From a virus, in IMG/VR virus record IMGVR_UViG_3300049893_000722, positions 1 to 43,066 of that record: a stretch of 43,066 nucleotides of DNA. One strand, 5' to 3'. A program made the translations under genes and the position numbers. The notes under the pieces were generated by a model. That model saw only the letters and a list, made by a program, of their open reading frames with translations. It was not told the origin of the DNA and did no database searches. Each line of letters opens with the position of its first letter. Positions within the stretch are counted from its first letter, which is position 1. Positions 23,045 to 32,773 of the stretch are shown here, piece by piece.

Positions 23045-23910
23045 TACCCTCGCCTCGCCAGTTCCAGCAGCCTCGACTGCTCCTCTCGCGGAATCCTCAT
23101 CCACTCTGCCATTGGCATAGCGTCGATTTCCTGGAGAGTGAGCCGCTTGGGAACCCCGTTGGTAAGGTTCTGCGTGGGCCGGCCCTGCGTTGACCGCGTG
23201 GCATCAGCGGTGCGAATCTGCTCCGTCTTCTGCCGTGCCGCCTGTCGGGCCTTGATTTCCTTCTCCGCGTCCGCCTTACCCGCCTCGCGGCCGGCCTGCT
23301 CTCCTGCTGCGTAGGCCGCCTTCTGGGCGACCTTGAACAGTTCGGCCGGGTTCCGCTTTATCTTCGCCTCTGACCACTCGATGTTGAGCGGGTCATCATC
23401 AGGGATGCTGGCGAAGAACTTGGGTGCGGTGGACCGGAGGAAGGAGTTGGTCCACGCTTCCATCCCTTCCAACACTTCGATGACGCCACCTGCATTCGTG
23501 GCAGCAACGACCTTCTTGATGGTTTCAAAGTCCGGCTCATCGCCATCTTCTACGGCCTTCTTGACGGTCGCGGCAATCTGCTCGAATGCGCTGGTGGCAC
23601 GGTACGCTTCCGCCTGTTGGCGTGCCTCTTCGTAAGCAGCAATTCGTTGCTGCCGTTGTGAGTGTTCGGCCCGTCGGCGGTAAGACTCGCTGATGCGTGC
23701 TTCGGCGTCCTTGATTTTCGCCTCAAGGATGGCCGCTACGCGCGGGTCTGATTCATCGAGCGGTTCCGTTTCTGGCGACTCTCCCGCTTCCGTTTCCGGT
23801 GCAAGCGATTCACCCTCTGTTTCCGGTTGAACATCGTCAAGCGGTGACAGGGAATCATCTACAGCGGTGTCCAGGTCGAGTTCGGCAGTGTCCGGCATCG
23901 AATCCTCCAT
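23044..23910 (-). CDS. Capsid scaffold protein
   Basis: 288 residues. The first 55 residues are extremely acidic and low complexity (Glu/Asp/Pro/Ser). Residues 60-105 form a coiled coil (AKIKDAEARISESYRRRAEH), the middle is helical, and the C-terminus is basic (RLLELARRG). That charge layout and the place just before the coat gene are typical of phage scaffolds, which bind coat through a basic C-terminal helix and leave the shell on maturation. ATG 23898 is a possible alternative start. Confidence 0.7.
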   Translation of the reverse strand: MEDSMPDTAELDLDTAVDDSLSPLDDVQPETEGESLAPETEAGESPETEPLDESDPRVAAILEAKIKDAEARISESYRRRAEHSQRQQRIAAYEEARQQAEAYRATSAFEQIAATVKKAVEDGDEPDFETIKKVVAATNAGGVIEVLEGMEAWTNSFLRSTAPKFFASIPDDDPLNIEWSEAKIKRNPAELFKVAQKAAYAAGEQAGREAGKADAEKEIKARQAARQKTEQIRTADATRSTQGRPTQNLTNGVPKRLTLQEIDAMPMAEWMRIPREEQSRLLELARRG

Positions 23911-23913
23911 AGT

Positions 23914-26900
23914 CTACGACGCGAGTATACGACTTGTATCCTTCGCGCCGGGGTCCCAGAAGCCCCAATAAGCTAATTCGCCAGCGAGTTTCGTATTTCT
24001 ACGACGCCATACCTGCCGCTGACGGGTAACAAGTGCATTCAAGCGGCGCAATTTCTTGTCCGCATAGGTGTCCGCTCGCTCCCGTGCTGCCCAGAATCCC
24101 TGCCCAGCAGCAACGTACTCATCGAACTTCTTCTGCCAGACTGCCTGTCGCAGCCCTTCCATAGACGTAACGCCTGTCAAGCCCATGTTACGTGCATAGG
24201 CAGTGGCCCGGTCGTCGCCAATCTTCCAGTACCCGGAGTCCCCAATCCGGTTCGCTGCCTTCTTGTACTCGGCCACCGTCGGGGTAAGCGCCTGGCTCTC
24301 GTAACCGTCGATGGCGGCTCGTGCGTCCTCTGGAAGCGATTGCGTCCACCGGTCCACCGCGTCCCAGTTCACCTTCCCATCGAGGCCCTTGTTCTTCGTA
24401 ATCTCGCGGAACCATTCCTCAACGGGACCGGTAGGAGCCTCTTCCTTCATGTCGCCCCAGAGCACTTCCCTGGCACCTACCAACTTGTCCCGGCGCTGGT
24501 AGTAGTCATCGCGCCACGTCTTCATGTCGCGGATGCCGCCCGTTGTGGCCATGCTATCGGACGCATTCTGCTCCGCCCGCATCTTGTCCTCGAACTTGAG
24601 GTAGGAGACGACGCTTTCCGAGTATCCCCACTTCTCGACCTTCTCACGCACGGCCGGGTTGTCGCGAAGAAACTGCGTCTTGCCGCGCTCGATGTCCCAG
24701 TACCCGGACTCCTTGATAGCAGCCTGGTCTTCCCACAACTGCTTCTGGAGCGGCGTGCCTTCGCGAACGTGGTGGTCGAAGTATTCCTGGACGTAGACTT
24801 GCCAGTCCGACGACTTGGCCGCCACCAACTCCTCTACCTTGTCCCAATCAACCCGGCCGCCATTCCCTTCCTTGGTGGACTCAGCCAACGCCCAGTATTC
24901 ATCCAGCGGAGTAACCTGCCGGTCAGCGTATCCCGGCAGGACCGCATAGAGGCCCTTGCCGAATGCCGCCTCTTCCAGCCCGCGCTCCTGAATCCTGCGC
25001 CGGTACTCGGCAGCACCGCCCTTGAGTTCGCCGGCCGCCTGCTTCGCGTCATCTTCAAGTTGGTCCTTGAGTTGCTGCTCCTTGAATGCGTCGTACTCTT
25101 CGCGCCGTTTGTTGACCTCGGGATTCGGGGACTTCGGCTTGCCGAACTTCGCAAGCGCCTCTTCCTGCTCCCATTCCTTCAGCGAGCCGAAGTGCCGCCC
25201 CTCGTAACTCTTGCGGACTTCCTCATCGAAGGATTCCCACGACGACGGCCGGCTGACGTTCGCTCCTCCAAGGCCCGAGAAGAAGTTCTCTATCTGCTCG
25301 CCAAGGCTGGTGCTCACATCGTTGTTGACCATCCGGCGACCGGCCTCGGCCACGTTCCCGATGCTAATCGGGAGCAGCGCCCCTTCGGCCATGTACTCAA
25401 CTGTGCGTAGAACTTGCTCCCATGCCGGCCCATCGCCACGAATCTCGTAGCCAAGGAAGTCCCGGTCCTTGATGAGGTCAACGGTAGTACCAACTACAGG
25501 ATTCAACTTGGACGTGGCCCAGCGCATCGGGTTAGGGGCCTGCCACTCACCATCCCGGTACTGCGGCGCCATCGCTACAACGAATGACCGGAACGGACCG
25601 CCCAGCCCAGCATTACGCCCACCCCAAAGATGCAGCGATAGGAACTCCCGTTTGCCAGGAGTGAGTGACCGCTTCACCGCCTCCTCGGGCGAAAGACCGC
25701 GGTCCTTAGCCGTGAGCACCGCTGATACCGCAGATACAGTTGCAAGCGTTCCTGCCATGTAAGACAGATGAACCAGCGCGACCCTTTCTCGTCCCCTCAG
25801 CGGTTGCCCCGTAACCGCTTTGACAATTCCTGATGCTGCGTCCTTCATCATCGCGGCCGGCGCTGTCGCAAACGAAACCGACGTAATCGGCGCCCGTTCA
25901 ATCGCAGCCCGCGCCGGGGATACGCCACGGTCCACCGATGACATGCCCGGAACGCTCTTCGAGAGTGCATTAGCCGCCTCGTAAGCCGCATCCACCTCGG
26001 AATGCCCGTGCTTCATCAGCATCCCGCGGGTGACCTTCCACGTCTCGTACTCGTACCGGGCCAGCATGTTGAGCATCCATTGCTCTGTAGGCTGAATCGC
26101 CTTCGACCCAAGGCCCGGTATCTTGGCGAACAAGCTGTGCGACGGCTGGAACTCCGGGTCTACCTGCCCAAGCGCACGACCTCGCGCCCGCACAAACTGC
26201 GACACAAGTTCCGGTTCCCGCCGCGCTACATCATCCAACCCCGTAGACCAGTGCTTCGCCATCTTCGCCGAAGTTGTCACGAAGGTTCGCGGCGCCCGCG
26301 CCAGATTCAGAAGCCCCTGGATGAACAGCGGCGACAGGTCCCCGGACAGGACCGTATTCCTCACGGTGTCTACGCCAGACAGAATCCTGTCCGCAGTAGG
26401 GCCGTTGGTTACCTTGCGAATCTCGTCGATGTTCTGCGACACCGAAGCTTCGTACCAGCGGCGCGTCATCTGGTTCTGGACATAGGTTCCGGGGTTCGCG
26501 TTTCGGTATCGCTTCACCAGCGCGTGCCAGTCGTTCTCGGCCTGCTTCAGCGCAGCATCAAGAGACGCCACCTTTTCAGCCGCCACAGTGCCACGCCCTG
26601 CCGTCTTCTGAAGCCGTACCAGTTCAAGGTTGGCTTCGTAGAGTTGACCGGCCAGGTGAGACAGTTCCTCGCCGTACTCGCCCGATGCCACCATCTCATC
26701 GACGCGCTCTTGAATCGGCGCCATGCGAGCCTCAAGCCGCTTCGTCTCTCTCGCCGTTAGGGCATCAGCACCCTTCGCGGCAGCAGTCTGCTTCTGCGCT
26801 GTCGCAATCTTGCCTCGTAGACTGGCGACCTTCTTAGCCGCCTTCTCCTTCGTTTGCCGCAAGCCCGGATGAAGTTCATCCATCACCTCTACCCGCGTCT

Positions 26901-28560
26901 TGCCCGGAACAGCAGCGAGGAACGTCCTCTCGCCGGCCGCCGACGCTAGGGCCTGGTCATGGTGTGCGAGCAAGAGTTCAAGGTCCGTCTCCGGCTTGAA
27001 CTTCGGGTCATGCGCCATACGCTCCCTGGCTGTATCCCAGGAGCGTTCCTTGCCTACCTGTCCCTGCGAAATCGACTTTGAAGTACGGTCGAGCGCAGCA
27101 AGCGTGTCCTCGTTCGTATCGACGTGGGGCGCGTAGATGGCCCCCTCATTCTTGGGGGTATAAGGAAGCACATCAACCGCGTACTCTCCCCGAGTAAGGT
27201 TGATGCCACCGCTGTTGTGAGCGTCAACTGCCTCTAGCGCCGCTCGCTGCGCCGGATTGAGCACGTAGTCCTGCGGATTCTCTGCTATGTCGAGAACGGT
27301 TCCCGCTATCGGATTGTCTGCTGGCCCAACGTACTGCGGGCCATTCACAAGCCGAACGTAGCCATCCGCATCCTTGGTCTTCCCGCCAAAGACCTCATTG
27401 AATCTCTGCACAACCGACCGACGGCTCGTCGCCAATCGCGTGTTTACATCAGCCTTCGCGCTGACCATCGCAGCGTTACCAACAAAGACATCGCGGTCCA
27501 TCCCCTGTCCAGGAGACACCGCGCCGGCTACTCGCTTGTAGCCCGGAACATTCTCGGCAGCTCTGCCGATAGTCCCGGCAGTCCTGAGCGTTTGGTCGCG
27601 CTCAGTGATAGCCTTTCGACTTCCAGCATCGCCAAGTTTCGCAATCGCTCCCTGCTCTTCAAGAGCCTTAGCAGCCGCCTTCCGCCCCGTTGGCAACGTC
27701 ACCTGACCGAGTTCCGGTTGAAGACCCAACCGTGCCTCAAAGGCGGACAGCCGGTCGATGCCTTTCACGCCAGCCTTCGCCAGCGGCTTCGCCGTGTACG
27801 GCGTGCTCCCGGCCAGCACCGCACCGCCAAACTTCAGCGGCTCCTTCACGTACCAGGGAAGGTTGCTGTCCTCCAGCGCGGCGCCGGTCGCTTCATACCC
27901 GATGTTCCCCAGCACGTCTGCCGCAGCGTTCTTGCCGAACGTGAGCGCACCCTTCCCGATGCCACCCGTCATCGTGGTAAGCGCAATTGCGGCCGGAGAG
28001 GTGCTACCCGAGACTCCGCGCCGCAGCCACTCCGGGCCAGGAAGCTCCTCCGGCTTCACTAGCGGCGTATTGGCCGATTGCCATCCCTCTTTGACTGACT
28101 GCCGTACATCCTTGCTGCGAAGCGCCTCGTGCCCCTTGCCGCCCTGAATGGCGGCGCCAAGCATCCCGACTCGCGCTACATCCTTCAGGCCAAAGTCGCC
28201 GCGCTGCTCATCTGCCCGCTTCGCCGCCTTCTCACCGAGTTTCCCCAGCCGGCCAACCTGCCCGCCGATGCCGCCGCCCTTACCCTTACCGAACGGCTCG
28301 TTCCACTTCGTACCCTCACGCGAGACATCCTGGCGCCCAACGACGCCCATGACCGCCTCGCGAGCACGACGCGCCGCCTCTTGGGCAGCCCGCGCCGCTT
28401 CCTGCCGCGCACGTCGCTCCTCTTCCTCGCGGCGCCGGCGCTCCTCCTCTTCCCTCTTGCGACGCTCTATCTCCAGGTCTTCCAGCGTGTCTCGGACGCG
28501 GCCGAGGACACGGTTGAAGGAACCCCCCGAACCCCCGCGCTCATCCGATACAAGCGGCAT
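23914..28560 (-). CDS. Giant internal virion / ejection protein (1548 aa)
   Basis: 1548 residues, the largest gene. Residues 25-68 are a Glu/Arg coiled coil (RRKREEEERRRREEEERRAR); Gly/Ala-rich hydrophobic stretches follow to about 250. The middle has long helices with heptad character (about 560-690). From about 840 there are possible membrane-active segments (VALVHLSYMAGTLATVSAVS), then PVVGTTVDLIKDRDFLGYEI, a phrase seen in large polyvalent phage proteins with the LPD38-type module. The last 450 residues are charged helices. I infer a channel-forming ejection protein carried in the head; no catalytic motif is evident. Confidence 0.6.
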   Translation of the reverse strand: MPLVSDERGGSGGSFNRVLGRVRDTLEDLEIERRKREEEERRRREEEERRARQEAARAAQEAARRAREAVMGVVGRQDVSREGTKWNEPFGKGKGGGIGGQVGRLGKLGEKAAKRADEQRGDFGLKDVARVGMLGAAIQGGKGHEALRSKDVRQSVKEGWQSANTPLVKPEELPGPEWLRRGVSGSTSPAAIALTTMTGGIGKGALTFGKNAAADVLGNIGYEATGAALEDSNLPWYVKEPLKFGGAVLAGSTPYTAKPLAKAGVKGIDRLSAFEARLGLQPELGQVTLPTGRKAAAKALEEQGAIAKLGDAGSRKAITERDQTLRTAGTIGRAAENVPGYKRVAGAVSPGQGMDRDVFVGNAAMVSAKADVNTRLATSRRSVVQRFNEVFGGKTKDADGYVRLVNGPQYVGPADNPIAGTVLDIAENPQDYVLNPAQRAALEAVDAHNSGGINLTRGEYAVDVLPYTPKNEGAIYAPHVDTNEDTLAALDRTSKSISQGQVGKERSWDTARERMAHDPKFKPETDLELLLAHHDQALASAAGERTFLAAVPGKTRVEVMDELHPGLRQTKEKAAKKVASLRGKIATAQKQTAAAKGADALTARETKRLEARMAPIQERVDEMVASGEYGEELSHLAGQLYEANLELVRLQKTAGRGTVAAEKVASLDAALKQAENDWHALVKRYRNANPGTYVQNQMTRRWYEASVSQNIDEIRKVTNGPTADRILSGVDTVRNTVLSGDLSPLFIQGLLNLARAPRTFVTTSAKMAKHWSTGLDDVARREPELVSQFVRARGRALGQVDPEFQPSHSLFAKIPGLGSKAIQPTEQWMLNMLARYEYETWKVTRGMLMKHGHSEVDAAYEAANALSKSVPGMSSVDRGVSPARAAIERAPITSVSFATAPAAMMKDAASGIVKAVTGQPLRGRERVALVHLSYMAGTLATVSAVSAVLTAKDRGLSPEEAVKRSLTPGKREFLSLHLWGGRNAGLGGPFRSFVVAMAPQYRDGEWQAPNPMRWATSKLNPVVGTTVDLIKDRDFLGYEIRGDGPAWEQVLRTVEYMAEGALLPISIGNVAEAGRRMVNNDVSTSLGEQIENFFSGLGGANVSRPSSWESFDEEVRKSYEGRHFGSLKEWEQEEALAKFGKPKSPNPEVNKRREEYDAFKEQQLKDQLEDDAKQAAGELKGGAAEYRRRIQERGLEEAAFGKGLYAVLPGYADRQVTPLDEYWALAESTKEGNGGRVDWDKVEELVAAKSSDWQVYVQEYFDHHVREGTPLQKQLWEDQAAIKESGYWDIERGKTQFLRDNPAVREKVEKWGYSESVVSYLKFEDKMRAEQNASDSMATTGGIRDMKTWRDDYYQRRDKLVGAREVLWGDMKEEAPTGPVEEWFREITKNKGLDGKVNWDAVDRWTQSLPEDARAAIDGYESQALTPTVAEYKKAANRIGDSGYWKIGDDRATAYARNMGLTGVTSMEGLRQAVWQKKFDEYVAAGQGFWAARERADTYADKKLRRLNALVTRQRQVWRRRNTKLAGELAYWGFWDPGAKDTSRILAS

Positions 28561-28561
28561 C

Positions 28562-30493
28562 CTAGTACCTCACGCCAAGTCCTGTCCGTTCTACCCCGCC
28601 AAGCCTGTTGCGCTCGAACTCCGCAGCCCAGTCGTCCGCCGATACCCCGGTCCGCGCCTGCAAGGCAAGCAACTGCGCCCGCTGCATCGTCGGCAACTGA
28701 TTCCACCAGTCCAACTGGAACCCGTAGTTCTTGTCGAGCGGCAACTTCACCTTCTGCCGCAGCGCCCGGACCTTCTCCATGTTGGCCCGGTCCTCAGCGG
28801 TGATGATGGGGTTGCCATCGGCATCAAGAATCTGTCCAGCATTCGGGTCAGCAGGAGCAGTCTTTGGCTTCCCACCAAATCCCCCCAGTAGGTCCCATAT
28901 GCCCCTACCAGCAGCCTCCCATGCCGAAGCATCAACAGGCTTGGTTGTAGGTTGGCTAGTATCTCCAAACCCACTCCAATCGAAATCTGTGCCGAACGCG
29001 AACCGCGGCACCAGGCTGAAGAAGCCCTTGCCCAAGCCACCCTTCATCTGCCCAAGTGGCTTCACGGTAAGTGGCGCCCCGGTAGGATTCATGATGACCT
29101 CTGGGTTCGCCGGTCCACCGAATGGATTCTGGGTCGGCGCGTCACCCACAATCATCTGCGGCGCCGTCGTCATCCCACCCTGCGCCATTCTCGGGACCGC
29201 CTTCGGCCGCATGAAGCCACCACCATAAGGCTGCGATACGTAGAACTCATCCCCTGGGTCCTCCGCATACAACCCACCAGTTGCCCTTGGGGCAACGTCC
29301 CTCAGGCCAAGACCAGACGAAAGCCCTCCCAGCCCACCGAATCCTACCCCTAACCCAGAATCCACCAGCCCATTACCGCCACCATCTTCACCGCCGTCGC
29401 TATAACCCAGCGGCGTATAGCTCGACCGCGCAATCCCCAGCATCTTCGCAGCCGGCAGCAGCGCATTCTCAGTGATAGCGTTCGCCCCGGTAGACTCCGC
29501 ATTGGCAAGGCTGCCGCCACCCAGCGCACCGCCACCCGCCGCAAGGAAGGCCGGAAGCGCCGTCGGGTCTACGCTGTTGACCGCCTCAGAGAACGCCTTG
29601 GCTGCGTCGAGCTTGATTCTCTCGTACTCTCTCTTCCCCCTGGCGTTCTCAATGTCGATGGCCTGGCGCCGGTCCAGTCGATTCTGCTCTGCCTGGAACG
29701 CCCGTTGCGCTGCGTTCTCCTGCGCGTCGAAGGCCCGCTGTGCTGCCGCGTTAGCCGCGTTCGCCTCAATCTGCATCCGGGCGATGTCCATCGCCGTCGT
29801 GTCTTTGGGCGGAGCGTCTGCAATGATGACCCACTCTTTGGCCGTCGGGTCCCACTGGCGCATCGACCCATCAGGAAACTCACGCGGAACAGGCTCCTTG
29901 GGTTCCTCGTAAGGCTTGGCTCCCGTGTCTTTCCAGCCACCAGCACCGCCATTAAGCGTTGAATCCCACTCATCAACATTCCCGGTCCGTTCATTGATAC
30001 GCTGGTCACCATCACGGTGACCACTATCTTTGACAGGCTTCTTGCCAGTGTCGCGCCACCCACCATTGCCACCATTCAGGGTGGAATCCCATACGATAAC
30101 ATTCCCGGTTTGCAGACTTACGTCTTCATCGCCATCGTTATGAGGCTGTTCCTTCTTAGGAGGAGGCCGGTCCGTGTCCACCGTTACCCAGGTGATGTTC
30201 CCATTGCCGTCATCCCGCCAGTAACCCCAACCCCTGCCTTCCACGTACTCGGGATTCGACGCACTTGGTCGAGGCCCTGAAGAGCCACCACTACCAGTAG
30301 ACTTTGGAGGTCCGCCTTCCCACGAGAACGACCCGGAAGGAACCCTGTCACCATCGTCCGAATAGTAGACACCAGGGTTGTTCGAGTATTCGTAGACGGC
30401 AGTCCCATCCGAAAGGTACCCGACAAGCGTCTTGGTAGTCTCCGTTGTCGGAGTCGCGACATCCATTCCTGATTCGCCAGGGTCAAGCGCCAT
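28562..30493 (-). CDS. Large virion-associated protein with tandem WDSTLNGG repeats
   Basis: 643 residues. N-terminal 40 residues contain VGYLSDGTAVYEYSNNPGVY. Two repeats, TGNVIVWDSTLNGGNGGW and TGNVDEWDSTLNGGAGGW, each ending in DTG-KP, lie about 129-200, with a degenerate third (DGSMRQWDPTAKEWV). A coiled coil at about 245-300 is rich in Ala/Gln/Arg. The rest is Gly/Pro-rich, with FVSQPYGGGF-type and NPEVIMNPTGAP phrases. Probably an internal or neck protein delivered with DNA. The repeats may be short beta hairpins. Overlaps the next small gene. Confidence 0.5.
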   Translation of the reverse strand: MALDPGESGMDVATPTTETTKTLVGYLSDGTAVYEYSNNPGVYYSDDGDRVPSGSFSWEGGPPKSTGSGGSSGPRPSASNPEYVEGRGWGYWRDDGNGNITWVTVDTDRPPPKKEQPHNDGDEDVSLQTGNVIVWDSTLNGGNGGWRDTGKKPVKDSGHRDGDQRINERTGNVDEWDSTLNGGAGGWKDTGAKPYEEPKEPVPREFPDGSMRQWDPTAKEWVIIADAPPKDTTAMDIARMQIEANAANAAAQRAFDAQENAAQRAFQAEQNRLDRRQAIDIENARGKREYERIKLDAAKAFSEAVNSVDPTALPAFLAAGGGALGGGSLANAESTGANAITENALLPAAKMLGIARSSYTPLGYSDGGEDGGGNGLVDSGLGVGFGGLGGLSSGLGLRDVAPRATGGLYAEDPGDEFYVSQPYGGGFMRPKAVPRMAQGGMTTAPQMIVGDAPTQNPFGGPANPEVIMNPTGAPLTVKPLGQMKGGLGKGFFSLVPRFAFGTDFDWSGFGDTSQPTTKPVDASAWEAAGRGIWDLLGGFGGKPKTAPADPNAGQILDADGNPIITAEDRANMEKVRALRQKVKLPLDKNYGFQLDWWNQLPTMQRAQLLALQARTGVSADDWAAEFERNRLGGVERTGLGVRY

Positions 30494-30797
30494 CTTCGGC
30501 CTCCTGGAATAGCTTCTTGAACTTCTTCAGCCACTCCCCACCGTTCACCGCCTGCTGCACACACAGCACCCACGGCGACTCGAACACACTCTCACCGGTC
30601 GGCAGTATCATCGGCTGCGGCGGATACTGCGCCATCTTCTCTTGCCACACCTTCTCCATGTCCGCATCCGTGGCCCGCTTCGCCCCCATCGGCAAACCCT
30701 TGCCCTGCACCGCATCACTCTTCAGCACATCCTCAATCATGTCCACGGCTATCGCCACGACATCCCGGATGTACTCCCGCGAGAACTCATCACTCAC
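30483..30797 (-). CDS. Small protein downstream of portal
   Basis: 104 residues, helical at both ends (YIRDVVAIAVDMIEDVL and WLKKFKKLFQEAED) with a proline-rich middle (MAQYPPQPMILPTGE). Four-base overlap with the portal end and overlap with the downstream large gene. Could be a portal-associated adaptor; no family recognised. Confidence 0.55.
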   Translation of the reverse strand: MSDEFSREYIRDVVAIAVDMIEDVLKSDAVQGKGLPMGAKRATDADMEKVWQEKMAQYPPQPMILPTGESVFESPWVLCVQQAVNGGEWLKKFKKLFQEAEDGA

Positions 30798-32773
30798 TGC
30801 GGCATCCCCGGCAAAGACGTAACCTGCCCACTCGGACTCGCCAGCGGCGCCAAATCCCCCGGACCACTCTGCATCACACTACCCGGCGCCGGCCCTCCCG
30901 GCGTAGGCGCCGCCGCGCCCGCGGGACCAAGCTGAATCCCCTGCGACTGCAACATCTGCATCGGGTCCACGACCACACCACCAGGACCCATCAACTCACC
31001 GTTCGGCCCCAGCGTAATCCGCGTCCCGTACCGCTTCGCCAGCTCCTGCTTCAAGAGCGGCGGCAGATACTCCTCCACGATGTTCATCGCGTGACGCCGC
31101 TTGTTCATGGCGTCCGGGTCCTCGGCCTCGTAGTACGACTCGTAGAACTCTATCCAGTCGATGACCCCATCCTTCAACAGACCCTTCCCGTGCTCGACCT
31201 TCGAGATACGCTCCTGCGCGGAGGTGGAGCCAATCGCCCCGGTGATGTCGAGGCTGCCAATGTCCTCTGGCTCTACATACACTGTTGTGGTCCGGTCGAT
31301 GGCCCCACCCCGCACTCGCGCATAGACGGCGACCGGCTCTCCATACCCACCCTGTTCAGCCGGCTTCGCCATCACCATCGCCTTGTTCCGCAGCATCGTC
31401 GTAATCCCCTTCGCTACCTTCTTCACATACGAAGCGGGTACGACATTCTCCTGGGCCTGCTGCAACCTGATAGCCCACGGGTCCGTGTTCTGGTTCACTT
31501 CCGCCTCGCCCGTGGATGGCTGCGCCTCACGCGCCAAATCGCGCATCATCGTCACGCCACTCACGAACGCCGGGTTCATCTGATACTCAAGCTTCTCCAG
31601 CGTGTACCCCGTCGGAGCCTTGTACGACGCTAACGAGTTCTTCGATAGCGCCACGATGTTCCCGTCCTCACCCAACAGCGGCGCCCCACTCTCCACGTTC
31701 CGCCAGTAGAACAGCGGCAACGCAATCTGCTCCGCCAGCGCCAGGTACAACGTCATCAGCCGGTCGAACGCCGGTTTCGCCTTGAACATCCCCTCAAGGG
31801 CCGGAAGGTCACACAAGAGCGGGTCGTCCGTCAGCACCTCATCCCCACTCACCTTCGCGAATGGAGGCATCTCATATGGATGCTTGAACCCCCGCATCAA
31901 CCGCCAGTTCTTCCCACCACCAACCGCTATCTCGTAACACTCGTACCGGGTCCACAACTGGTGGACCGTCATCACCTCGCCCCAGTCACTTCGCGAAGGC
32001 TCATCCTCGCCCGGAGCGTTCCCCTCACCGCCAATCCCCAGGTCCTTCCGCGCCGCATCCTCCTCCTCTTCACTCAACGCAGCAAAGTAGGCCATCGTGC
32101 CTACCTCGCGCGATACCATCACCATCCCCAACCCGTTCGCCAACTTCTTGTCCCGGTAGTACGCCACGTTCGCCCGCGGTATCACCTCGATGAACCACGG
32201 ATACCCCGCCCGCGCTATCGCATGACGCCGCCTCGACTGATACGCCGCATCAGTCTCCCGGTACTTCCCCTTCTCCTCGTCCCACTCCATCCCGTCATCA
32301 ACGTCGTCCGACTCAAGATAGTCGTCCGCGACCGGCCACAGATGGTCCGCCTTGCACCAGTGCAAGTACGCACACCCGTCGATAATCTGCCCATCACTCA
32401 GGTAGCCCTGGATGTCTACCCCGTCCCGCTCCTCCGCATACGCCAACCCATCGTTGAACACGGACTCCAGCCGGCTAGCCTTCTCCCGCCAACTCGCCGT
32501 AGGCTTGGCCGGCTCCGCCCGCGCGATGTAATGGTTCTCCGTCAACCGCGCCCGCAACTTCACCCATATCTGCCGCGGACCATCCCACTGCCACGGAATC
32601 ACATCCTTCATGTGGTCCGGCATAATCGGGTCCCGCTCCGGCAAACAGAACAGGTCCGCTCGGTTCGCTACACACCGCTCCGGCACCCCACGAAACCGCT
32701 TCAGCAAGTCCTCCACAATCTCCGTGACCTGCTGCTCACTCAGCTTCAGACCAGCTTCTACCCTCTTAGACAT
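30794..32773 (-). CDS. Portal protein
   Basis: 659 residues, immediately after the large terminase and overlapping it by eight bases, the canonical place for portal. Features include an early PDHMKDVIPWQWDGPRQIWV, the wing-like acidic region (YLESDDVDDGMEWDEEKGK, about 172-192), IEVIPRANVAYYRDKKL with VMVSREVGTM, a long stem-helix region with PTGYTLEKLEYQMNP then EAQPSTGEAEVNQN, and a Pro/Gly-rich C-terminal tail. Size is near the P22 group. It forms the dodecameric ring through which DNA enters and leaves. Confidence 0.75.
   Translation of the reverse strand: MSKRVEAGLKLSEQQVTEIVEDLLKRFRGVPERCVANRADLFCLPERDPIMPDHMKDVIPWQWDGPRQIWVKLRARLTENHYIARAEPAKPTASWREKASRLESVFNDGLAYAEERDGVDIQGYLSDGQIIDGCAYLHWCKADHLWPVADDYLESDDVDDGMEWDEEKGKYRETDAAYQSRRRHAIARAGYPWFIEVIPRANVAYYRDKKLANGLGMVMVSREVGTMAYFAALSEEEEDAARKDLGIGGEGNAPGEDEPSRSDWGEVMTVHQLWTRYECYEIAVGGGKNWRLMRGFKHPYEMPPFAKVSGDEVLTDDPLLCDLPALEGMFKAKPAFDRLMTLYLALAEQIALPLFYWRNVESGAPLLGEDGNIVALSKNSLASYKAPTGYTLEKLEYQMNPAFVSGVTMMRDLAREAQPSTGEAEVNQNTDPWAIRLQQAQENVVPASYVKKVAKGITTMLRNKAMVMAKPAEQGGYGEPVAVYARVRGGAIDRTTTVYVEPEDIGSLDITGAIGSTSAQERISKVEHGKGLLKDGVIDWIEFYESYYEAEDPDAMNKRRHAMNIVEEYLPPLLKQELAKRYGTRITLGPNGELMGPGGVVVDPMQMLQSQGIQLGPAGAAAPTPGGPAPGSVMQSGPGDLAPLASPSGQVTSLPGMPQ

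Noticed and set aside
24340-25410. Plus-strand open frame of about 356 codons opposite the 1548-aa gene
   Set aside because: Antisense shadow with no ribosome site or domain features.
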